Source: Pseudoalteromonas sp. T1lg88
GTDB taxonomy: Bacteria; Pseudomonadota; Gammaproteobacteria; Enterobacterales; Alteromonadaceae
Assembly (NCBI RefSeq): GCF_002964765.1
Contig: NZ_PQCF01000032.1
Span: 496,001-560,000, forward strand
DNA length: 64,000 bases
Direction: 5' to 3'
Below the pieces are notes generated by a model that was given only the letters and a program-made list of their open reading frames with translations, had not been told where the DNA came from and ran no database searches. Below are positions 8,634 through 19,685 of this stretch, piece by piece. A program made the position numbers and the translations under genes. Numbering within the stretch: position 1 is the stretch's first letter; the number at the start of each line of letters is the position of its first letter.

Positions 8634-9764
8634 TTATAGGTCGAAGTCGCCAAAGTCGTTGGCATCAACCTCTGAGTCGATTTGACCGACCAGGTAAGAG
8701 CTAATTTCTGCTTCTTGTGGCGCCACCTGAACGTTGTCCGATACCAACCAGGAGTTGATCCATGGAATAGGGTTACTCTGAGTGGCAAACTGTGCCGGCA
8801 GACCTACCGCGCTCATACGCACATTGGTGATGTATTCCACATATTGGCAAAGAATGTCTTTATTCAGACCTATCATGGAGCCGTCTTTAAACAGGTATTC
8901 GGCCCATTCTTTTTCCTGCTCAGCGGCATCAACGAACATTTGTATAGCTTGCTCACGGCACTGGGCAGCGATTTCGGCCATTTGTGGGTCGTCCTTGCCT
9001 TCTTGCATAATGTTCAAGATATGTTGAGTGCCAGATAGGTGCAGGGCTTCGTCGCGCGCGATCAGCTTGATGATTTTCGCATTACCTTCCATCAGCTCGC
9101 GCTCGGCAAAGGCGAAGGAGCAAGCGAATGATACATAAAAGCGAATGGCTTCAAGGATATTCACCGACATCATGGCCAAGTACAGGCGCTTTTTCAGCTC
9201 ATACAAGGAGACATCAATCTCTTCACCATTAACCATGTGCTGGCCTGGGCCATACAGGTTATAAAGTGAGGTTAGGTGGATCAGGTCGTCGTAATAACGG
9301 GTCACTTCCTCGGCGCGATCGGCGATTTTTTCATTGGTCACTATGTCATCGAAAATAACTTCCGGTGACTGAGTCACGTTACGAATAATATGGGTGTACG
9401 AGCGGCTGTGAATGGTTTCACTAAAGGCCCAGGTTTCAATCCAGGTTTCCAGTTCGGGCAAGGAAACAATAGGCAGCAGAGCCACGTTTGGTGAGCGGCC
9501 TTGGACGCTGTCGAGCAGGGTCTGGTACTTAAGGTTGCTTAAGAAGATATGACGCTCATGCTCAGGCAGAGACTGAAAATCAACGCGGTCTTTACTGACG
9601 TCTACTTCCTCTGGACGCCAGAAGAAGGATAGTTGCTTTTCGATCAACTTTTCAAAAATTGGGTACTTTTGCTGGTCATAGCGCGATACGTTCACCGTTT
9701 GTCCGAAAAACATCGGTTCTTTTAATTGGTCGTTACGATTACGGCTAAAAGTGGAGTATGACAT
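8634..9764 (-). CDS. nrdB: Ribonucleotide reductase class Ia beta subunit NrdB
   Basis: This is the R2 subunit (376 residues, the same as E. coli NrdB), which houses the diiron-tyrosyl radical used by NrdA to reduce ribonucleoside diphosphates. Diiron ligand segments are visible: WRPEEVD near the N-terminus, [12 protein letters not shown] around residue 120, and [17 protein letters not shown] and [13 protein letters not shown] further on. The C-terminal acidic tail ends in [10 protein letters not shown], the type that docks to NrdA. It lies 71 bases after nrdA and should be cotranscribed with it. Confidence 0.97.
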   Translation of the reverse strand: MSYSTFSRNRNDQLKEPMFFGQTVNVSRYDQQKYPIFEKLIEKQLSFFWRPEEVDVSKDRVDFQSLPEHERHIFLSNLKYQTLLDSVQGRSPNVALLPIVSLPELETWIETWAFSETIHSRSYTHIIRNVTQSPEVIFDDIVTNEKIADRAEEVTRYYDDLIHLTSLYNLYGPGQHMVNGEEIDVSLYELKKRLYLAMMSVNILEAIRFYVSFACSFAFAERELMEGNAKIIKLIARDEALHLSGTQHILNIMQEGKDDPQMAEIAAQCREQAIQMFVDAAEQEKEWAEYLFKDGSMIGLNKDILCQYVEYITNVRMSAVGLPAQFATQSNPIPWINSWLVSDNVQVAPQEAEISSYLVGQIDSEVDANDFGDFDL

Positions 9765-9835
9765 GGTCGTGGGATCTCAAAATCAGGGTCGAACAACAAA
9801 GCAAAGCGGCTCAGAAGCCGCTTGCTTAATTATTA

Positions 9836-12118
9836 TTATATCTTACAAGCGCCGCCTTCACAGCCGTCATCGGCCTGAGGCTTAAACTCGTCTTGGGCGT
9901 CCGAGGCACCATCACGGGTGTTGTGATAGTACAAGGTCTTCACACCCAGTTTATAGGCAGTCAACAGATCTTTAAGCAAGAGCTTCATAGGCACCTTGCC
10001 GCCATCGAACTTATTCGGATCATAATTGGTGTTGGCCGAAATAGTCTGGTCAACGAACTTTTGCATTATGCCCACTAGCTGCAGGTAGCCATCGTTCGAT
10101 GGAATATCCCACAGTAATTCATATTGATCTTTAAGACGCTCATACTCAGGTACAACCTGCTTAAGGATACCGTCTTTAGATGCCTTAACGCTGATATGAC
10201 CGCGCGGTGGCTCAATACCGTTAGTGGCATTTGAGATTTGCGACGAGGTTTCAGAAGGCATTAGAGCCGACAGCGTTGAGTTACGCATGCCGTGAGCTTT
10301 AATGCTTTCGCGCAGACCATCCCAATCCAGGTGCAGTGGCTCATTACAGACGCTATCAAGATCCTTTTTATAGGTATCGATAGGCATGATGCCTTGCGAA
10401 TAAGTGGTTTCATTAAACTTAGGACACGCGCCTTTTTCTTTGGCCAGCTCGTTTGATGCTTTCATCAGATAGTACTGAATCGCTTCAAAGGTTTTATGCG
10501 TCAGGCCGTTGGCACTGCCATCCGAATAACGCTTACCATTTTTCGCCAGATAGTAGGCGAAGTTGATCACGCCCACACCCAAGGTACGACGACCCATGGT
10601 GGCATTGTAGGCAGCCGGTACCGGGTATTCTTGATAATCCAACAGGTTATCAAGGGCACGTACGGCCAGCTCGGCTAGCTCTTCAAGCTCGTCCAGTGAC
10701 TCAATGGCGCCCAGGTTAAAGGCTGACAGAGTACACAGAGCGATTTCACCGGTTTCGTCGTTCACATCATTCAGTGGCTTGGTTGGTAAAGCGATTTCCA
10801 GACACAGGTTAGACTGGCGTATCGGTGCAACCTTGGCATCAAACGGGCTGTGAGTATTACAGTGGTCAACGTTCTGCAGGTAGATACGGCCTGTGCTGGC
10901 ACGCTCTTGTAAAAACATTGAGAAGAGTTCAATGGCCTTGATACGCTTCTTACGAATAGACTCATCTTGCTCGTATTTTACGTAAAGCTCTTCAAACAGC
11001 TCCTGATCTTCAAAGAAGGCATCGTAAAGACCCGGTACATCCGATGGGCTGAACAGGGTGATAAAGCCGTCTTTGATCAAACGGGTATACATCAATTTGT
11101 TGAACTGCACACCGTAGTCAAGGTGACGTACACGGTTATCGTCAACACCACGGTTGTTCTTAAGTACCAGTAGGTTTTCAACCTCTAGGTGCCAAAGCGG
11201 GTAGAACAGAGTCGCGGCACCGCCACGTACGCCGCCTTGCGAACAGCTTTTAACCGCCGTTTGGAAGTGCTTATAAAAAGGTACACAGCCTGTGTGGTAG
11301 GCTTCGCCGTTGCGAATTGGGCTACCTAAGGCGCGAATACGACCAGCGTTGATACCGATGCCAGCGCGCTGAGATACGTATTTTACAATCGCCGATGAAG
11401 TGGCGTTAATTGAATCCAGGCTGTCGGCACATTCGATCAGTACGCATGAGCTGAACTGACGCGTTGGTGTACGCACGCCCGACATAATAGGCGTAGGCAA
11501 TGAGATCTTAAACAAAGACACCGCATCATAGAAACGCTTCACATAATCAAGGCGCGTCTCTTTGGGGTAATCTGAGAACAAGCTGGCAGCAACCAAGATA
11601 TAAAGGAACTGGGCGCTTTCATAAATATCGCCGGTGACGCGGTTTTGTACCAGGTACTTACCTTCCAGCTGTTTAACGGCAGCATAGCTGAAGTTTAAAT
11701 CGCGGCTATGGTCGATAAACTGATCCATCTGCTCGAATTCCGACTGAGTGTAGTCGGTCATTAAATGCTGATCGTAACGCTTGTCTTCAACGAGCTTAAC
11801 AACATGATCATACAGCTTAGGTGGCTCAAAACGACCATAGGCTTTTTTACGCAGGTGGAAAATAGCCAGACGCGCCGCCAAATACTGGTAGTCAGGCGTA
11901 TCTTTAGAGATCAAGTCCGCCGCCGATTTGATAATCGTTTCGTGAATATCTTCGGTGCGAATGCCGTCATAGAATTGAATATGGGACTTAAGTTCTACCT
12001 GAGATACAGATACATTATTGAGCCCTTCAGCGGCCCAAGTAATGACACGATGAATTTTATCTAAATCCAACGCTTCCTTACGTCCATCGCGTTTGCTAAC
12101 AGATAACTGTTGAGTCAT
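9836..12118 (-). CDS. nrdA: Ribonucleotide reductase class Ia alpha subunit NrdA
   Basis: This is the catalytic R1 subunit (760 residues; E. coli 761). It has an N-terminal ATP-cone (about residues 5-95) for allosteric activity control, the R1 barrel with SSCVLIECADS and the NLCLEI active-site segment, a tyrosine pair in LYYHNTRDG, and the C-terminal redox tail GCEGGACKI with the cysteine pair that shuttles electrons from thioredoxin or glutaredoxin. It forms an operon with nrdB and yfaE. The long upstream region carries four NrdR-type boxes and a DnaA box, indicating both dNTP-dependent repression and a link to replication initiation. Confidence 0.97.
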   Translation of the reverse strand: MTQQLSVSKRDGRKEALDLDKIHRVITWAAEGLNNVSVSQVELKSHIQFYDGIRTEDIHETIIKSAADLISKDTPDYQYLAARLAIFHLRKKAYGRFEPPKLYDHVVKLVEDKRYDQHLMTDYTQSEFEQMDQFIDHSRDLNFSYAAVKQLEGKYLVQNRVTGDIYESAQFLYILVAASLFSDYPKETRLDYVKRFYDAVSLFKISLPTPIMSGVRTPTRQFSSCVLIECADSLDSINATSSAIVKYVSQRAGIGINAGRIRALGSPIRNGEAYHTGCVPFYKHFQTAVKSCSQGGVRGGAATLFYPLWHLEVENLLVLKNNRGVDDNRVRHLDYGVQFNKLMYTRLIKDGFITLFSPSDVPGLYDAFFEDQELFEELYVKYEQDESIRKKRIKAIELFSMFLQERASTGRIYLQNVDHCNTHSPFDAKVAPIRQSNLCLEIALPTKPLNDVNDETGEIALCTLSAFNLGAIESLDELEELAELAVRALDNLLDYQEYPVPAAYNATMGRRTLGVGVINFAYYLAKNGKRYSDGSANGLTHKTFEAIQYYLMKASNELAKEKGACPKFNETTYSQGIMPIDTYKKDLDSVCNEPLHLDWDGLRESIKAHGMRNSTLSALMPSETSSQISNATNGIEPPRGHISVKASKDGILKQVVPEYERLKDQYELLWDIPSNDGYLQLVGIMQKFVDQTISANTNYDPNKFDGGKVPMKLLLKDLLTAYKLGVKTLYYHNTRDGASDAQDEFKPQADDGCEGGACKI

Positions 12119-12275
12119 AGTTATTGCCCGTAATTATAATTAGTTGTATTAGCGCACAGCTGTTAAAAGTGTCTTTTTCAGCTATTGCAGGCGATGTATT
12201 TACTACGTTTTAGCATACCTTCGCTTTGCGCCATCGCCCACGGCCACCAAGCATTTAGAGCTGTATAAGATTCAA

Positions 12276-12322
12276 ACACTAGATATGGTGTTTTCATCAT
12301 TGTGATTCACAAGATAGTGGGG
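12276..12322. promoter_or_regulatory. NrdR box pair (nrdA-proximal)
   Basis: Box 1 at 12276-12291 reads ACACTAGATATGGTGT, a clean match to the NrdR palindrome acaCwAtATaTwGtgt. Box 2 at 12307-12322 reads TCACAAGATAGTGGGG, a weaker match. The start-to-start distance is 31 bp, the three-helical-turn spacing known for NrdR tandem boxes. The pair lies about 160-205 bases before the nrdA start. Confidence 0.78.
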
Positions 12323-12360
12323 TCTGCGTGTATTTGCAAGAGGTGCAAACTGTGACAATC

Positions 12361-12369
12361 TGTGGATAA
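12361..12369 (-). promoter_or_regulatory. DnaA box upstream of nrdA
   Basis: TGTGGATAA on the plus strand is the exact reverse complement of the high-affinity DnaA box TTATCCACA. DnaA is a known regulator of nrdAB in E. coli. Here the box lies between the two NrdR pairs. Confidence 0.65.
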
Positions 12370-12532
12370 GTCGCCACGGTTAGTGACCGTTAACCTTCAA
12401 ACATTTTTAACTCTGTCGGTCAGCGAAAAGCAACGTCAAAAAACACAAATTTAATGATTTTTTCCAAGTCTAACCGACTGGGTTTTTTATCATCAAGTCG
12501 ACCATCTTTTCATCACGCTAATTCTTACCCGC

Positions 12533-12579
12533 GCACTATATCTGGTGTTTAAAAAATAACAAACCACCAGATATAGTGT
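12533..12579. promoter_or_regulatory. NrdR box pair (nrdA-distal)
   Basis: The boxes are GCACTATATCTGGTGT (12533-12548) and CCACCAGATATAGTGT (12564-12579). They are exact inverted copies over 14 bases (CACTATATCTGGTG / CACCAGATATAGTG) and again start 31 bp apart. The pair lies 415-461 bases before nrdA and 45 bases after ubiG. Confidence 0.78.
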
Positions 12580-12623
12580 ATCCGCAGTTTTAAAAAACGC
12601 CAGGCGGATTCGCTACACTTGCG

Positions 12624-13334
12624 TTACGCCAGCTTTTCAAAGTGCAAAATGTAGTTAACGTCTAGATCCTGGCCTAAGGTGTATTGTTTAGTCAGTGGGT
12701 TGTAGCTTAGCCCGGCACTGTGGCGAACTTTGAGCCCGGCCTGTTCAGCCCATTGGATAAGCTGCGATGGGCGAATGAACTTTTTATGGTCGTGGGTACC
12801 CTCGGGCACAAGTTTAAGTAATTTCTCGGCGCCAACGATGGCAAACAGATAGGCCTTGGCGGTTTTATTTAAGGTTGAGAAATAAACCTGGGCACCGGGT
12901 TTGGCAAGGGCGGCAGCGCTAGCTATCACGGATTGAGGATCCGGCACATGCTCAAGCATTTCCATACAGGTCACTATATCGAAACGCTCTGGATGCTCCG
13001 CCGCATACTGCTCAGCGGTAATTTGTTGGTAATCGACTTTAACACCAGACTCTAAACTATGGAGCTTGGCTACATTCAGTGGCTCACGGCCCATATCTAT
13101 GCCGGTGACCTTGGCCCCGAGTTTGGCCATGCTCTCGGCGAGGATGCCACCGCCACAGCCTATATCCAGAGTTTCTTTGTCGGCCAGGCCGTTGGCATGT
13201 TGGGCGATAAAGTCCAGGCGCAAGGGGTTTATTTCGTGTAAGGGTTTAAATTCGCCATCGAGATCCCACCAGCGCTGTGCTATGGCTTCAAATTTTGCAA
13301 TTTCATCCGTATCTACATTTTGATGTTCGGTCAT
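12624..13334 (-). CDS. ubiG: Ubiquinone biosynthesis O-methyltransferase UbiG
   Basis: UbiG is the SAM-dependent O-methyltransferase acting twice in ubiquinone synthesis (236 residues; E. coli 240). The chosen ATG at 13334 is preceded by GAGGAAG at good spacing and gives the usual N-terminus [19 protein letters not shown], then [19 protein letters not shown]. The reading frame extends 64 codons further upstream without family similarity. The SAM motif is [15 protein letters not shown], followed by [11 protein letters not shown]. It is divergent from gyrA, as in E. coli. Confidence 0.96.
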   Translation of the reverse strand: MTEHQNVDTDEIAKFEAIAQRWWDLDGEFKPLHEINPLRLDFIAQHANGLADKETLDIGCGGGILAESMAKLGAKVTGIDMGREPLNVAKLHSLESGVKVDYQQITAEQYAAEHPERFDIVTCMEMLEHVPDPQSVIASAAALAKPGAQVYFSTLNKTAKAYLFAIVGAEKLLKLVPEGTHDHKKFIRPSQLIQWAEQAGLKVRHSAGLSYNPLTKQYTLGQDLDVNYILHFEKLA

Positions 13335-13525
13335 AAAAAACTTCCTCGTTCGTCTGAGGCCATTATACGGGGGGATTTTGTGAAATCGCAAAGATTTAGC
13401 GCCTGTAAAAATAAAAATTATGTGATAGCATTGGCTGAGATAATAACGACAATGGGGCAGGTGATAAGCCGAGTTAAACTCGTGCCGATTACACCCTGTC
13501 GCAAATAAGAAGGAAAGTGATATCA

Positions 13526-16228
13526 ATGACTGATCTCGCCAATGAAGTCCTTCCGGTTAATATTGAAGATGAGTTAAAGAATTCCTACCTGGATTACGCC
13601 ATGAGTGTAATCGTAGGACGTGCGCTTCCCGACGTTCGTGACGGCCTAAAGCCGGTACACCGTCGTGTTTTGTTCGCCATGAATGAACTCCGCAATGACT
13701 GGAACAAACCGTATAAAAAGTCTGCCCGTGTAGTGGGCGACGTCATCGGTAAATACCACCCGCACGGCGACAGTGCCGTATATGACACCATAGTACGTAT
13801 GGCGCAGCCGTTTTCACTGCGTTATATGTTGGTCGATGGCCAAGGTAACTTTGGTTCCGTGGATGGTGACTCGGCGGCGGCGATGCGTTACACCGAAGTA
13901 CGCATGGCAAAACTTTCCCAAGAGTTGTTAGCCGACTTAGAAAAAGAAACCGTTGATTACGTGCCTAACTATGACGGCACCGAGCAGATCCCAGATGTAT
14001 TACCGACCAAGGTACCTAACCTGCTGGTTAATGGTTCATCGGGTATCGCCGTAGGTATGGCGACCAATATCCCGCCGCACAACCTAACCGAAGTGATCAA
14101 CGGCTGTTTAGCGCTTATCAAAGAGCCGCAAACCACCATTGACGAGCTGATGGAATATATTCCAGGCCCGGACTTCCCAACAGCGGCCATTATCAATGGT
14201 AAAAAAGGCATAGAGCAGGCCTATAAAACAGGTCGTGGCAAGGTTTATATTCGCGCTCGCGCGGAAGTAGAAGTGGACGAAAAAACGAGTCGCGAGACCA
14301 TTATCGTTCATGAAATTCCGTATCAGGTGAATAAAGCCCGCCTTATCGAAAAAATCGCCGAACTTGTTAAAGACAAAAAGATCGAAGGTATCAGTGCGCT
14401 GCGCGATGAGTCTGATAAAGACGGTATGCGTATCGTTATTGAGATCAAACGCGGCGAAGTGGGCGAGGTGGTACTGAATAATCTGTACGCCCAAACCCAG
14501 ATGCAAACCGTGTTCGGTATCAACATGGTCGCCCTGGACGGTAACCAGCCGAAGTGCTTTAACATCAAGGAAATGCTTGAAGCATTTATCCTGCACCGTC
14601 GTGAAGTTGTTACCCGTCGTACCGTATTCGATTTACGCAAGGCCCGTGAGCGCGCTCATACCCTTGAAGGTTTGGCGATAGCGCTTGCTAATATCGATCC
14701 TATTATCGAACTTATTCGTAAGTCACCGACACCAGCAGAAGCAAAGCAAGCCCTTGTAGCCCGTCCATGGGAGCTGGGTAATGTTAAAGCCATGCTGGAA
14801 AAAGCCGGTGATAACGCCGCTCGTCCAGACTGGCTGGCGGATGATTTAGGTATTCGCGATGGTCAGTACTATTTATCTGAGCAGCAGGCGCAGGCTATCC
14901 TTGAGCTACGCCTACATAAGCTAACCGGTCTTGAGCACGAGAAGATCCTTGATGAATATCAAGAGCTACTTGAGCTAATCGCTGAACTATTACATATCCT
15001 TGGCTCGCCGGAGCGCTTGATGGAAGTGATCCGCGATGAATTGGTTACCATCAAGGAAACCTATGGCGATGAGCGCCGCACCGAAATCAGTGCCGCGGCC
15101 CACGATATCAGCCTGGAAGATTTGATCACCGAAGAAAACGTGGTAGTCACCCTGTCACATGAAGGCTATGTGAAGTATCAGCCGCTGAGTGACTACGAGG
15201 CGCAGCGCCGTGGTGGTAAGGGTAAATCAGCAACCAAGATGAAGGATGAAGACTTTATCGAGCGTCTGCTGGTCGCCAACACCCACGACACCATCTTGTG
15301 CTTCTCGACCGCAGGTCGTCTGTACTGGTTGAAGGTGTACCAGTTGCCATTGGCCAGCCGCGCTGCCCGTGGTAAGCCAATTATTAACTTGTTGCCGCTT
15401 GAAGCTGACGAGCGCATTACCGCTATCTTGCCAGTGCGTGAGTACGAAGAAGATAAGTATGTCTTTATGGCGACTGCTTTTGGTACCGTGAAGAAAACGC
15501 CACTAACCGCTTATAGTCGTCAGCGCGCCAGCGGTATTATTGCCGTTAACCTCAACGAAGGCGATAGCCTGATCGGTGTGGACATCACAGATGGCAGCAA
15601 CGAGATCATGCTCTTTACCGATGCTGGTAAGGTTGTACGCTTTAAAGAAGCGGAAGAGTCGGCCGTGGTTGACGAAAACGGTAACCCAGTACTTGACGAA
15701 GAAGGTAATCCGGAAATCAAGTTCAAGGGTGTACGTCCTATGGGTCGTACCGCCACCGGTGTACGCGGCATTAAGATGGCCGATGACCAGCGCGTGGTGT
15801 CCTTAATCGTACCTAAGTCAGATGGTGCTATCTTAACCGTGACCGAAAATGGTTATGGTAAGCGTACCGCCCTTGAAGATTATCCATCTAAGAGTCGTGC
15901 GACTCAAGGTGTGGTCTCTATCAAGGTGAGTGAGCGTAATGGCGCCGTAGTCGGTGCCGTTCAGGTCGATGACAACGACGAGATCATGATTATTTCTAAT
16001 CGTGGCACCTTGGTTCGTACTCGCGTGAATGAAGTGTCTACCGTGGGTCGAAATACTCAAGGTGTTATTTTGATTCGTACAGTTGACGGCGAGCAGGTGG
16101 TTGGTTTACAACGTATCGAAGAAATCGATGAAGATGAACTGGCCATACTGGAACACGATGAAGAAGCCGTGGTCCAGGGGGAGGCTCCCGCCGATGAGGC
16201 TGAGCAGAGCCCTGAGCAAGACTCATAA
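13526..16228 (+). CDS. gyrA: DNA gyrase subunit A
   Basis: GyrA is the breakage-reunion subunit of DNA gyrase (900 residues). The start at 13526 ([11 protein letters not shown]) has GAAGGAAA upstream; a GTG three codons earlier is in frame but lies within the spacer. Residue numbering matches E. coli exactly: the catalytic tyrosine is Y122 in AAMRYTE, and the quinolone-determining positions are S83 and D87 in [10 protein letters not shown], the susceptible wild-type state. The GyrA box QRRGGKG begins the C-terminal DNA-wrapping propeller, and the protein ends in a long acidic tail. A terminator follows immediately. Confidence 0.98.
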   Translation: MTDLANEVLPVNIEDELKNSYLDYAMSVIVGRALPDVRDGLKPVHRRVLFAMNELRNDWNKPYKKSARVVGDVIGKYHPHGDSAVYDTIVRMAQPFSLRYMLVDGQGNFGSVDGDSAAAMRYTEVRMAKLSQELLADLEKETVDYVPNYDGTEQIPDVLPTKVPNLLVNGSSGIAVGMATNIPPHNLTEVINGCLALIKEPQTTIDELMEYIPGPDFPTAAIINGKKGIEQAYKTGRGKVYIRARAEVEVDEKTSRETIIVHEIPYQVNKARLIEKIAELVKDKKIEGISALRDESDKDGMRIVIEIKRGEVGEVVLNNLYAQTQMQTVFGINMVALDGNQPKCFNIKEMLEAFILHRREVVTRRTVFDLRKARERAHTLEGLAIALANIDPIIELIRKSPTPAEAKQALVARPWELGNVKAMLEKAGDNAARPDWLADDLGIRDGQYYLSEQQAQAILELRLHKLTGLEHEKILDEYQELLELIAELLHILGSPERLMEVIRDELVTIKETYGDERRTEISAAAHDISLEDLITEENVVVTLSHEGYVKYQPLSDYEAQRRGGKGKSATKMKDEDFIERLLVANTHDTILCFSTAGRLYWLKVYQLPLASRAARGKPIINLLPLEADERITAILPVREYEEDKYVFMATAFGTVKKTPLTAYSRQRASGIIAVNLNEGDSLIGVDITDGSNEIMLFTDAGKVVRFKEAEESAVVDENGNPVLDEEGNPEIKFKGVRPMGRTATGVRGIKMADDQRVVSLIVPKSDGAILTVTENGYGKRTALEDYPSKSRATQGVVSIKVSERNGAVVGAVQVDDNDEIMIISNRGTLVRTRVNEVSTVGRNTQGVILIRTVDGEQVVGLQRIEEIDEDELAILEHDEEAVVQGEAPADEAEQSPEQDS

Positions 16229-16233
16229 TCTAT

Positions 16234-16257
16234 AAAGCGGCTTCGGCCGCTTTTTTT
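16234..16257 (+). terminator. Intrinsic terminator after gyrA
   Basis: AAAGCGGC-TTCG-GCCGCTTT is followed by further T residues: a UUCG tetraloop hairpin 6 bases after the gyrA stop. Confidence 0.9.
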
Positions 16258-16340
16258 AGCCCTGTATAAAATATTTTCAAGTTACATCGCCTGCACAATG
16301 GGTATTGTGTGGGTACGCGAAGTGGAATGAGGAAGAAGTA

Positions 16341-17423
16341 ATGAGCGTTTATAATTTTTGTGCCGGCCCTGCCATGTTACCTCCAGCCGTTATGGAAAAA
16401 GCACAGCAAGAGTTTTTAAACTGGCAAGGACTAGGTGTATCGGTTATGGAAGTAAGTCACCGCGCCGAACCCTTTTTGACCATGGCTCAACAGTGTGAGG
16501 CACGTCTGCGTCGGCTAATGAACATCAGCGATGAATTTGCCGTACTCTTTATGCACGGTGGTGGTCGCGGTCAATTTGCCGCTGTGCCTATGAACCTGCA
16601 CCTTGATGATGCTCCAGCCGTGTATATCAACACAGGTATCTGGTCTGATGGCGCCGCTAAGGAAGCGAAAAAATACACAGATGTTGTGGAAATCAATGTT
16701 CGCGATGATAAAGACGGACAATTCGGTGTGCTTCCTGTGTCTCAGTGGCCTTTACCTGAAAAAGCCAGTTATATCCATTACTGCCCGAATGAAACCATAG
16801 ATGGCGTTGAGTTATTCGATGTACCATCTCACCCAACGGCGCCGATTGTTGCCGATATGTCCTCTATGATCTTATCGCGCGATATCGATGTAAATCAGTT
16901 CGATGTGATTTACGCAGGGGCACAGAAAAACATCGGCCCATCGGGTCTGGCCATAGTTATTGTACGTAAGACTTTGTTTGAGCGAGAAGGCGTGCCGCGC
17001 CCGGGAATACTTGATTACGCCATCGAGGCCGAGCAGGGCAGCATGTACAACACTCCACCTACCTTTGCCTGGTATCTGGCCGATGTGGTCTTTAAATGGC
17101 TTGAGGAACAGGGCGGTGTGCCAGCTATGCAGCGCCATAACAAGAATAAGGCGGCGATTTTATACGACTACATTGATGCATCGGATTTCTACAGCAACAA
17201 GGTTGCTAAAGACTGCCGCTCATTGATGAATGTGCCATTTTGGTTAAACGACGAGAGCCTGAATGAGCGCTTCCTGGCCTTGTCACAACAGGCTGGCTTA
17301 TTAGCGCTTGAGGGCCACCGTTTTGTCGGCGGTATGCGCGCCAGTATTTACAATGCCATGCCGGTGGCGGGTATCGAGGCCCTGGTAACCTTTATGGAGC
17401 AGTTCGCCCAGGAGCACAGTTAA
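16341..17423 (+). CDS. serC: Phosphoserine aminotransferase SerC
   Basis: SerC is a PLP-dependent transaminase in serine and pyridoxal phosphate biosynthesis (360 residues; E. coli 362). The start at 16341 follows GAGGAAGAAG and gives [17 protein letters not shown], the conserved N-terminus; the longer open frame from 16305 is not family-like. The PLP lysine is in [11 protein letters not shown], and the phosphate-binding segment HGGGRGQF is present. The stop overlaps the aroA start by one base (TAATG), indicating translational coupling, the standard serC-aroA arrangement. Confidence 0.97.
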   Translation: MSVYNFCAGPAMLPPAVMEKAQQEFLNWQGLGVSVMEVSHRAEPFLTMAQQCEARLRRLMNISDEFAVLFMHGGGRGQFAAVPMNLHLDDAPAVYINTGIWSDGAAKEAKKYTDVVEINVRDDKDGQFGVLPVSQWPLPEKASYIHYCPNETIDGVELFDVPSHPTAPIVADMSSMILSRDIDVNQFDVIYAGAQKNIGPSGLAIVIVRKTLFEREGVPRPGILDYAIEAEQGSMYNTPPTFAWYLADVVFKWLEEQGGVPAMQRHNKNKAAILYDYIDASDFYSNKVAKDCRSLMNVPFWLNDESLNERFLALSQQAGLLALEGHRFVGGMRASIYNAMPVAGIEALVTFMEQFAQEHS

Positions 17424-18703
17424 TGGAGTCATTGCGCTTAGAGCCCATTAATAAGGTGCAAGGCGAAGTGGTGTTACCTGGCTCGAAAAGCTTATCTAAT
17501 CGTATTCTTTTGTTGGCGGCCTTGTCTCAAGGCACCACTAGGGTGACCAACCTGCTCGATAGCGACGATATTCGTCATATGCTAGGGGCACTTGCGCTAA
17601 TGGGTGTTGAGGTTGAGCTCAACGAGGACAAGACTCAGGCCTGGGTCCATGGCCAAGGGGGCAAACTTACTACGCCACAAGAGCCTTTGTTTTTGGGTAA
17701 TGCCGGCACCGCTTACAGGCCGCTTACGGCGGTACTTGCTGCCACACCAGGCGAGTTTGAGTTAAGCGGCGAGCCGCGTATGGAAGAGCGCCCAATCGGC
17801 CACCTAGTTGATGCATTGCGTGCTTTAGGGGCTGATATCGACTACCTGAAAACGCAGGATTATCCGCCTTTGGCCATCAAAGGAAAAACCCTGGCCGGTG
17901 GCGAAGTCACTATAGACGGCAGTATTTCCAGTCAGTTCTTAACCGCGCTGTTAATGGCGGCACCGCTGTTTAGTGGCGACACTAATATCAGCATTAAGGG
18001 TGAGCTGGTCTCCAAGCCTTATATAGATATCACCCTGGGGGTGATGCGTAAATTCGGTGTCGAGGTAAGCAACAATAACTACCAGAGTTTCCATGTGAAA
18101 GGGGGGCAGCAATATGTCTCTCCCGGTGAAATCATGGTAGAGGGCGATGCGTCATCGGCGTCGTACTTTATTGCTGCGGCCGCTATTAATGGTGGCGAGA
18201 TCACCATTCACGGTGTCGGTAAGGCGTCGGTTCAAGGTGACATAGGCTTTGCCAAGGTAATGGAGCAGGTGGGTGCCGATATTGATTGGTACGACAATAA
18301 GCTGGTGGTACGTAAAGGACAGCTCAATGGCGTTGATATCGATGCCAATGCCATTCCCGATGCAGCCATGACACTTGCCACGGTAGCGCTGTTTGCCAAG
18401 GGCAAAACCGCCATTCGCAATATTTACAATTGGCGGGTGAAAGAAACCGATCGTTTGTATGCCATGGCCACAGAGTTGAAAAAGCTCGGCGCCGAGGTGG
18501 TGGAAGGGCATGATTATATCGAGATCACACCGCCACAGCACTTAGCGGATGTGGCCATTGACACCTATAACGACCACCGTATTGCCATGTGTTTTTCCAT
18601 GGTGGCGGTCGGTGGTTGGCCGGTGACCATTAACGACCCTGGTTGTACCGCCAAGACCTTTCCTACCTATTTTGATACCTTAGCCAGCGTCAGCTGCAGC
18701 TAA
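17423..18703 (+). CDS. aroA: 3-phosphoshikimate 1-carboxyvinyltransferase (EPSP synthase) AroA
   Basis: AroA transfers enolpyruvyl from PEP to shikimate-3-phosphate in the shikimate pathway (426 residues, typical). Family motifs are [10 protein letters not shown] near the N-terminus, [13 protein letters not shown] around residue 95, [18 protein letters not shown], and the C-terminal [10 protein letters not shown]. The PEP-site loop reads [10 protein letters not shown], with Tyr in place of the Met seen in E. coli. It is a class I type enzyme by sequence. It is coupled to serC. Confidence 0.97.
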   Translation: MESLRLEPINKVQGEVVLPGSKSLSNRILLLAALSQGTTRVTNLLDSDDIRHMLGALALMGVEVELNEDKTQAWVHGQGGKLTTPQEPLFLGNAGTAYRPLTAVLAATPGEFELSGEPRMEERPIGHLVDALRALGADIDYLKTQDYPPLAIKGKTLAGGEVTIDGSISSQFLTALLMAAPLFSGDTNISIKGELVSKPYIDITLGVMRKFGVEVSNNNYQSFHVKGGQQYVSPGEIMVEGDASSASYFIAAAAINGGEITIHGVGKASVQGDIGFAKVMEQVGADIDWYDNKLVVRKGQLNGVDIDANAIPDAAMTLATVALFAKGKTAIRNIYNWRVKETDRLYAMATELKKLGAEVVEGHDYIEITPPQHLADVAIDTYNDHRIAMCFSMVAVGGWPVTINDPGCTAKTFPTYFDTLASVSCS

Positions 18704-18708
18704 TCTCC

Positions 18709-18744
18709 ATGCCCGCTTACGGCTTATGGCAAGCGGGCATCTTT
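18709..18744 (+). terminator. Terminator after aroA
   Basis: A 10-bp perfect stem ATGCCCGCTT / AAGCGGGCAT (18709-18718 and 18731-18740) is followed by CTTT. The T-run is short, so termination may be partial. Confidence 0.7.
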
Positions 18745-18804
18745 ATCTAACCATTTGTTGATCCGTTACAAAACAATCTTAAAAATCTGGCGTATTAACG
18801 CGAA

Positions 18805-18828
18805 TTTACAAAATAGTTCGCGTATAAT
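18805..18828 (+). promoter_or_regulatory. Possible cmk promoter
   Basis: A perfect -10 hexamer TATAAT lies at 18823-18828, 43 bases before cmk. A TTTACA at 18805 resembles a -35 element but is only 12 bases away, so the true -35 is uncertain. Confidence 0.35.
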
Positions 18829-18870
18829 GCGGCGATTTTAAAATGTTTGCTGTGCATGCAGGAGGTTTAA

Positions 18871-19581
18871 ATGCAGGCATCTATGCCGGTGATCACCATT
18901 GACGGGCCCAGTGGCTCGGGCAAAGGTACAGTGTGTCGTTTACTCGCGCAAAAGTTGGGCTGGGACGTGCTCGACAGTGGCGCAATTTATCGTGTTTTGG
19001 CGCTTGCGGCGCTACACCATCAGATAGCACTCGACAATGAAGAAGCCTTAGTCCCGCTTGCAGCAAATTTAGATGTGCAATTTAGCTTTGATGCTCAAAG
19101 CGAAAGCAGCAAGATTATTCTCGAAGGCGAGGAAGTGACCCATGGTATTCGTAATGAAGAAGTGGGCGCGGCAGCTTCAAAAGTTGCGGCTCTGCCTCGC
19201 GTTCGTGAAGCACTATTGCGCCGCCAACGCGCCTTTCGCGGCGATGCCGGGCTGATTGCCGATGGCCGCGATATGGGCACTGTGGTGTTTCCCGAGGCCA
19301 ATGTAAAAATATTCCTGACCGCCAGCGCTGAAGAGCGCGCCGAGCGACGCTTTAAAGAGTTGAAGGCTAAGGGGCTGGATGTTACACTAAGTGGTCTACT
19401 TATCGACATTAAAGCTCGTGACGAGCGTGATATGAATCGCGCCGTGGCGCCGCTTATTCCCGCGGAAGACGCGGTAAGCTTAGATACCACTGAGCTCAAT
19501 GCCGAGCAAGTATTTGCCAAAGTCATGTCGATTATCGACCAGGCCGTTGTTGACGGCAAGTTGGCGAAGCTAAGTAAATAA
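18871..19581 (+). CDS. cmk: Cytidylate kinase
   Basis: Cmk phosphorylates CMP and dCMP (236 residues; E. coli 227). The P-loop GPSGSGKGT lies at residues 12-20, and DSGAIYR and [12 protein letters not shown] are the substrate and lid segments. An AGGAGG ribosome-binding site lies 5 bases before the ATG. It precedes rpsA as in E. coli, where cmk transcripts read into rpsA. Confidence 0.96.
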   Translation: MQASMPVITIDGPSGSGKGTVCRLLAQKLGWDVLDSGAIYRVLALAALHHQIALDNEEALVPLAANLDVQFSFDAQSESSKIILEGEEVTHGIRNEEVGAAASKVAALPRVREALLRRQRAFRGDAGLIADGRDMGTVVFPEANVKIFLTASAEERAERRFKELKAKGLDVTLSGLLIDIKARDERDMNRAVAPLIPAEDAVSLDTTELNAEQVFAKVMSIIDQAVVDGKLAKLSK

Positions 19582-19685
19582 GCAGTAATTATACCTACGC
19601 ATGAGCAGGACGCACGTGCTTAATTAATAACCCCGCTGAGCAGTGACGCGACGTGGAGAATTTAACTTATAGAGACGTATTAAGT
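19582..19685 (+). promoter_or_regulatory. rpsA leader region
   Basis: The 104-base gap before rpsA lacks a canonical Shine-Dalgarno sequence near the ATG and contains several GGA/GGAG-type motifs (CAGGACG, GTGGAG). Leaders of rpsA in gammaproteobacteria are structured and are the target of S1 autogenous repression. That role is inferred from position and from the missing Shine-Dalgarno. Confidence 0.5.

Larger units (their letters stand above)
12119..12623. other. 505-base nrdA regulatory region
   Basis: No coding sequence is apparent between ubiG and nrdA. The stretch holds two NrdR box pairs and one DnaA box, listed separately. Both flanking genes run leftward, so everything here can act only on nrdA or on the 3' end of ubiG. 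Confidence 0.8.

Noticed and set aside
13517..13525. GTG at 13517 as the gyrA start
   Set aside because: The ribosome-binding site GAAGGAAA directly abuts it; ATG 13526 gives proper spacing and matches E. coli numbering at S83, D87 and Y122.
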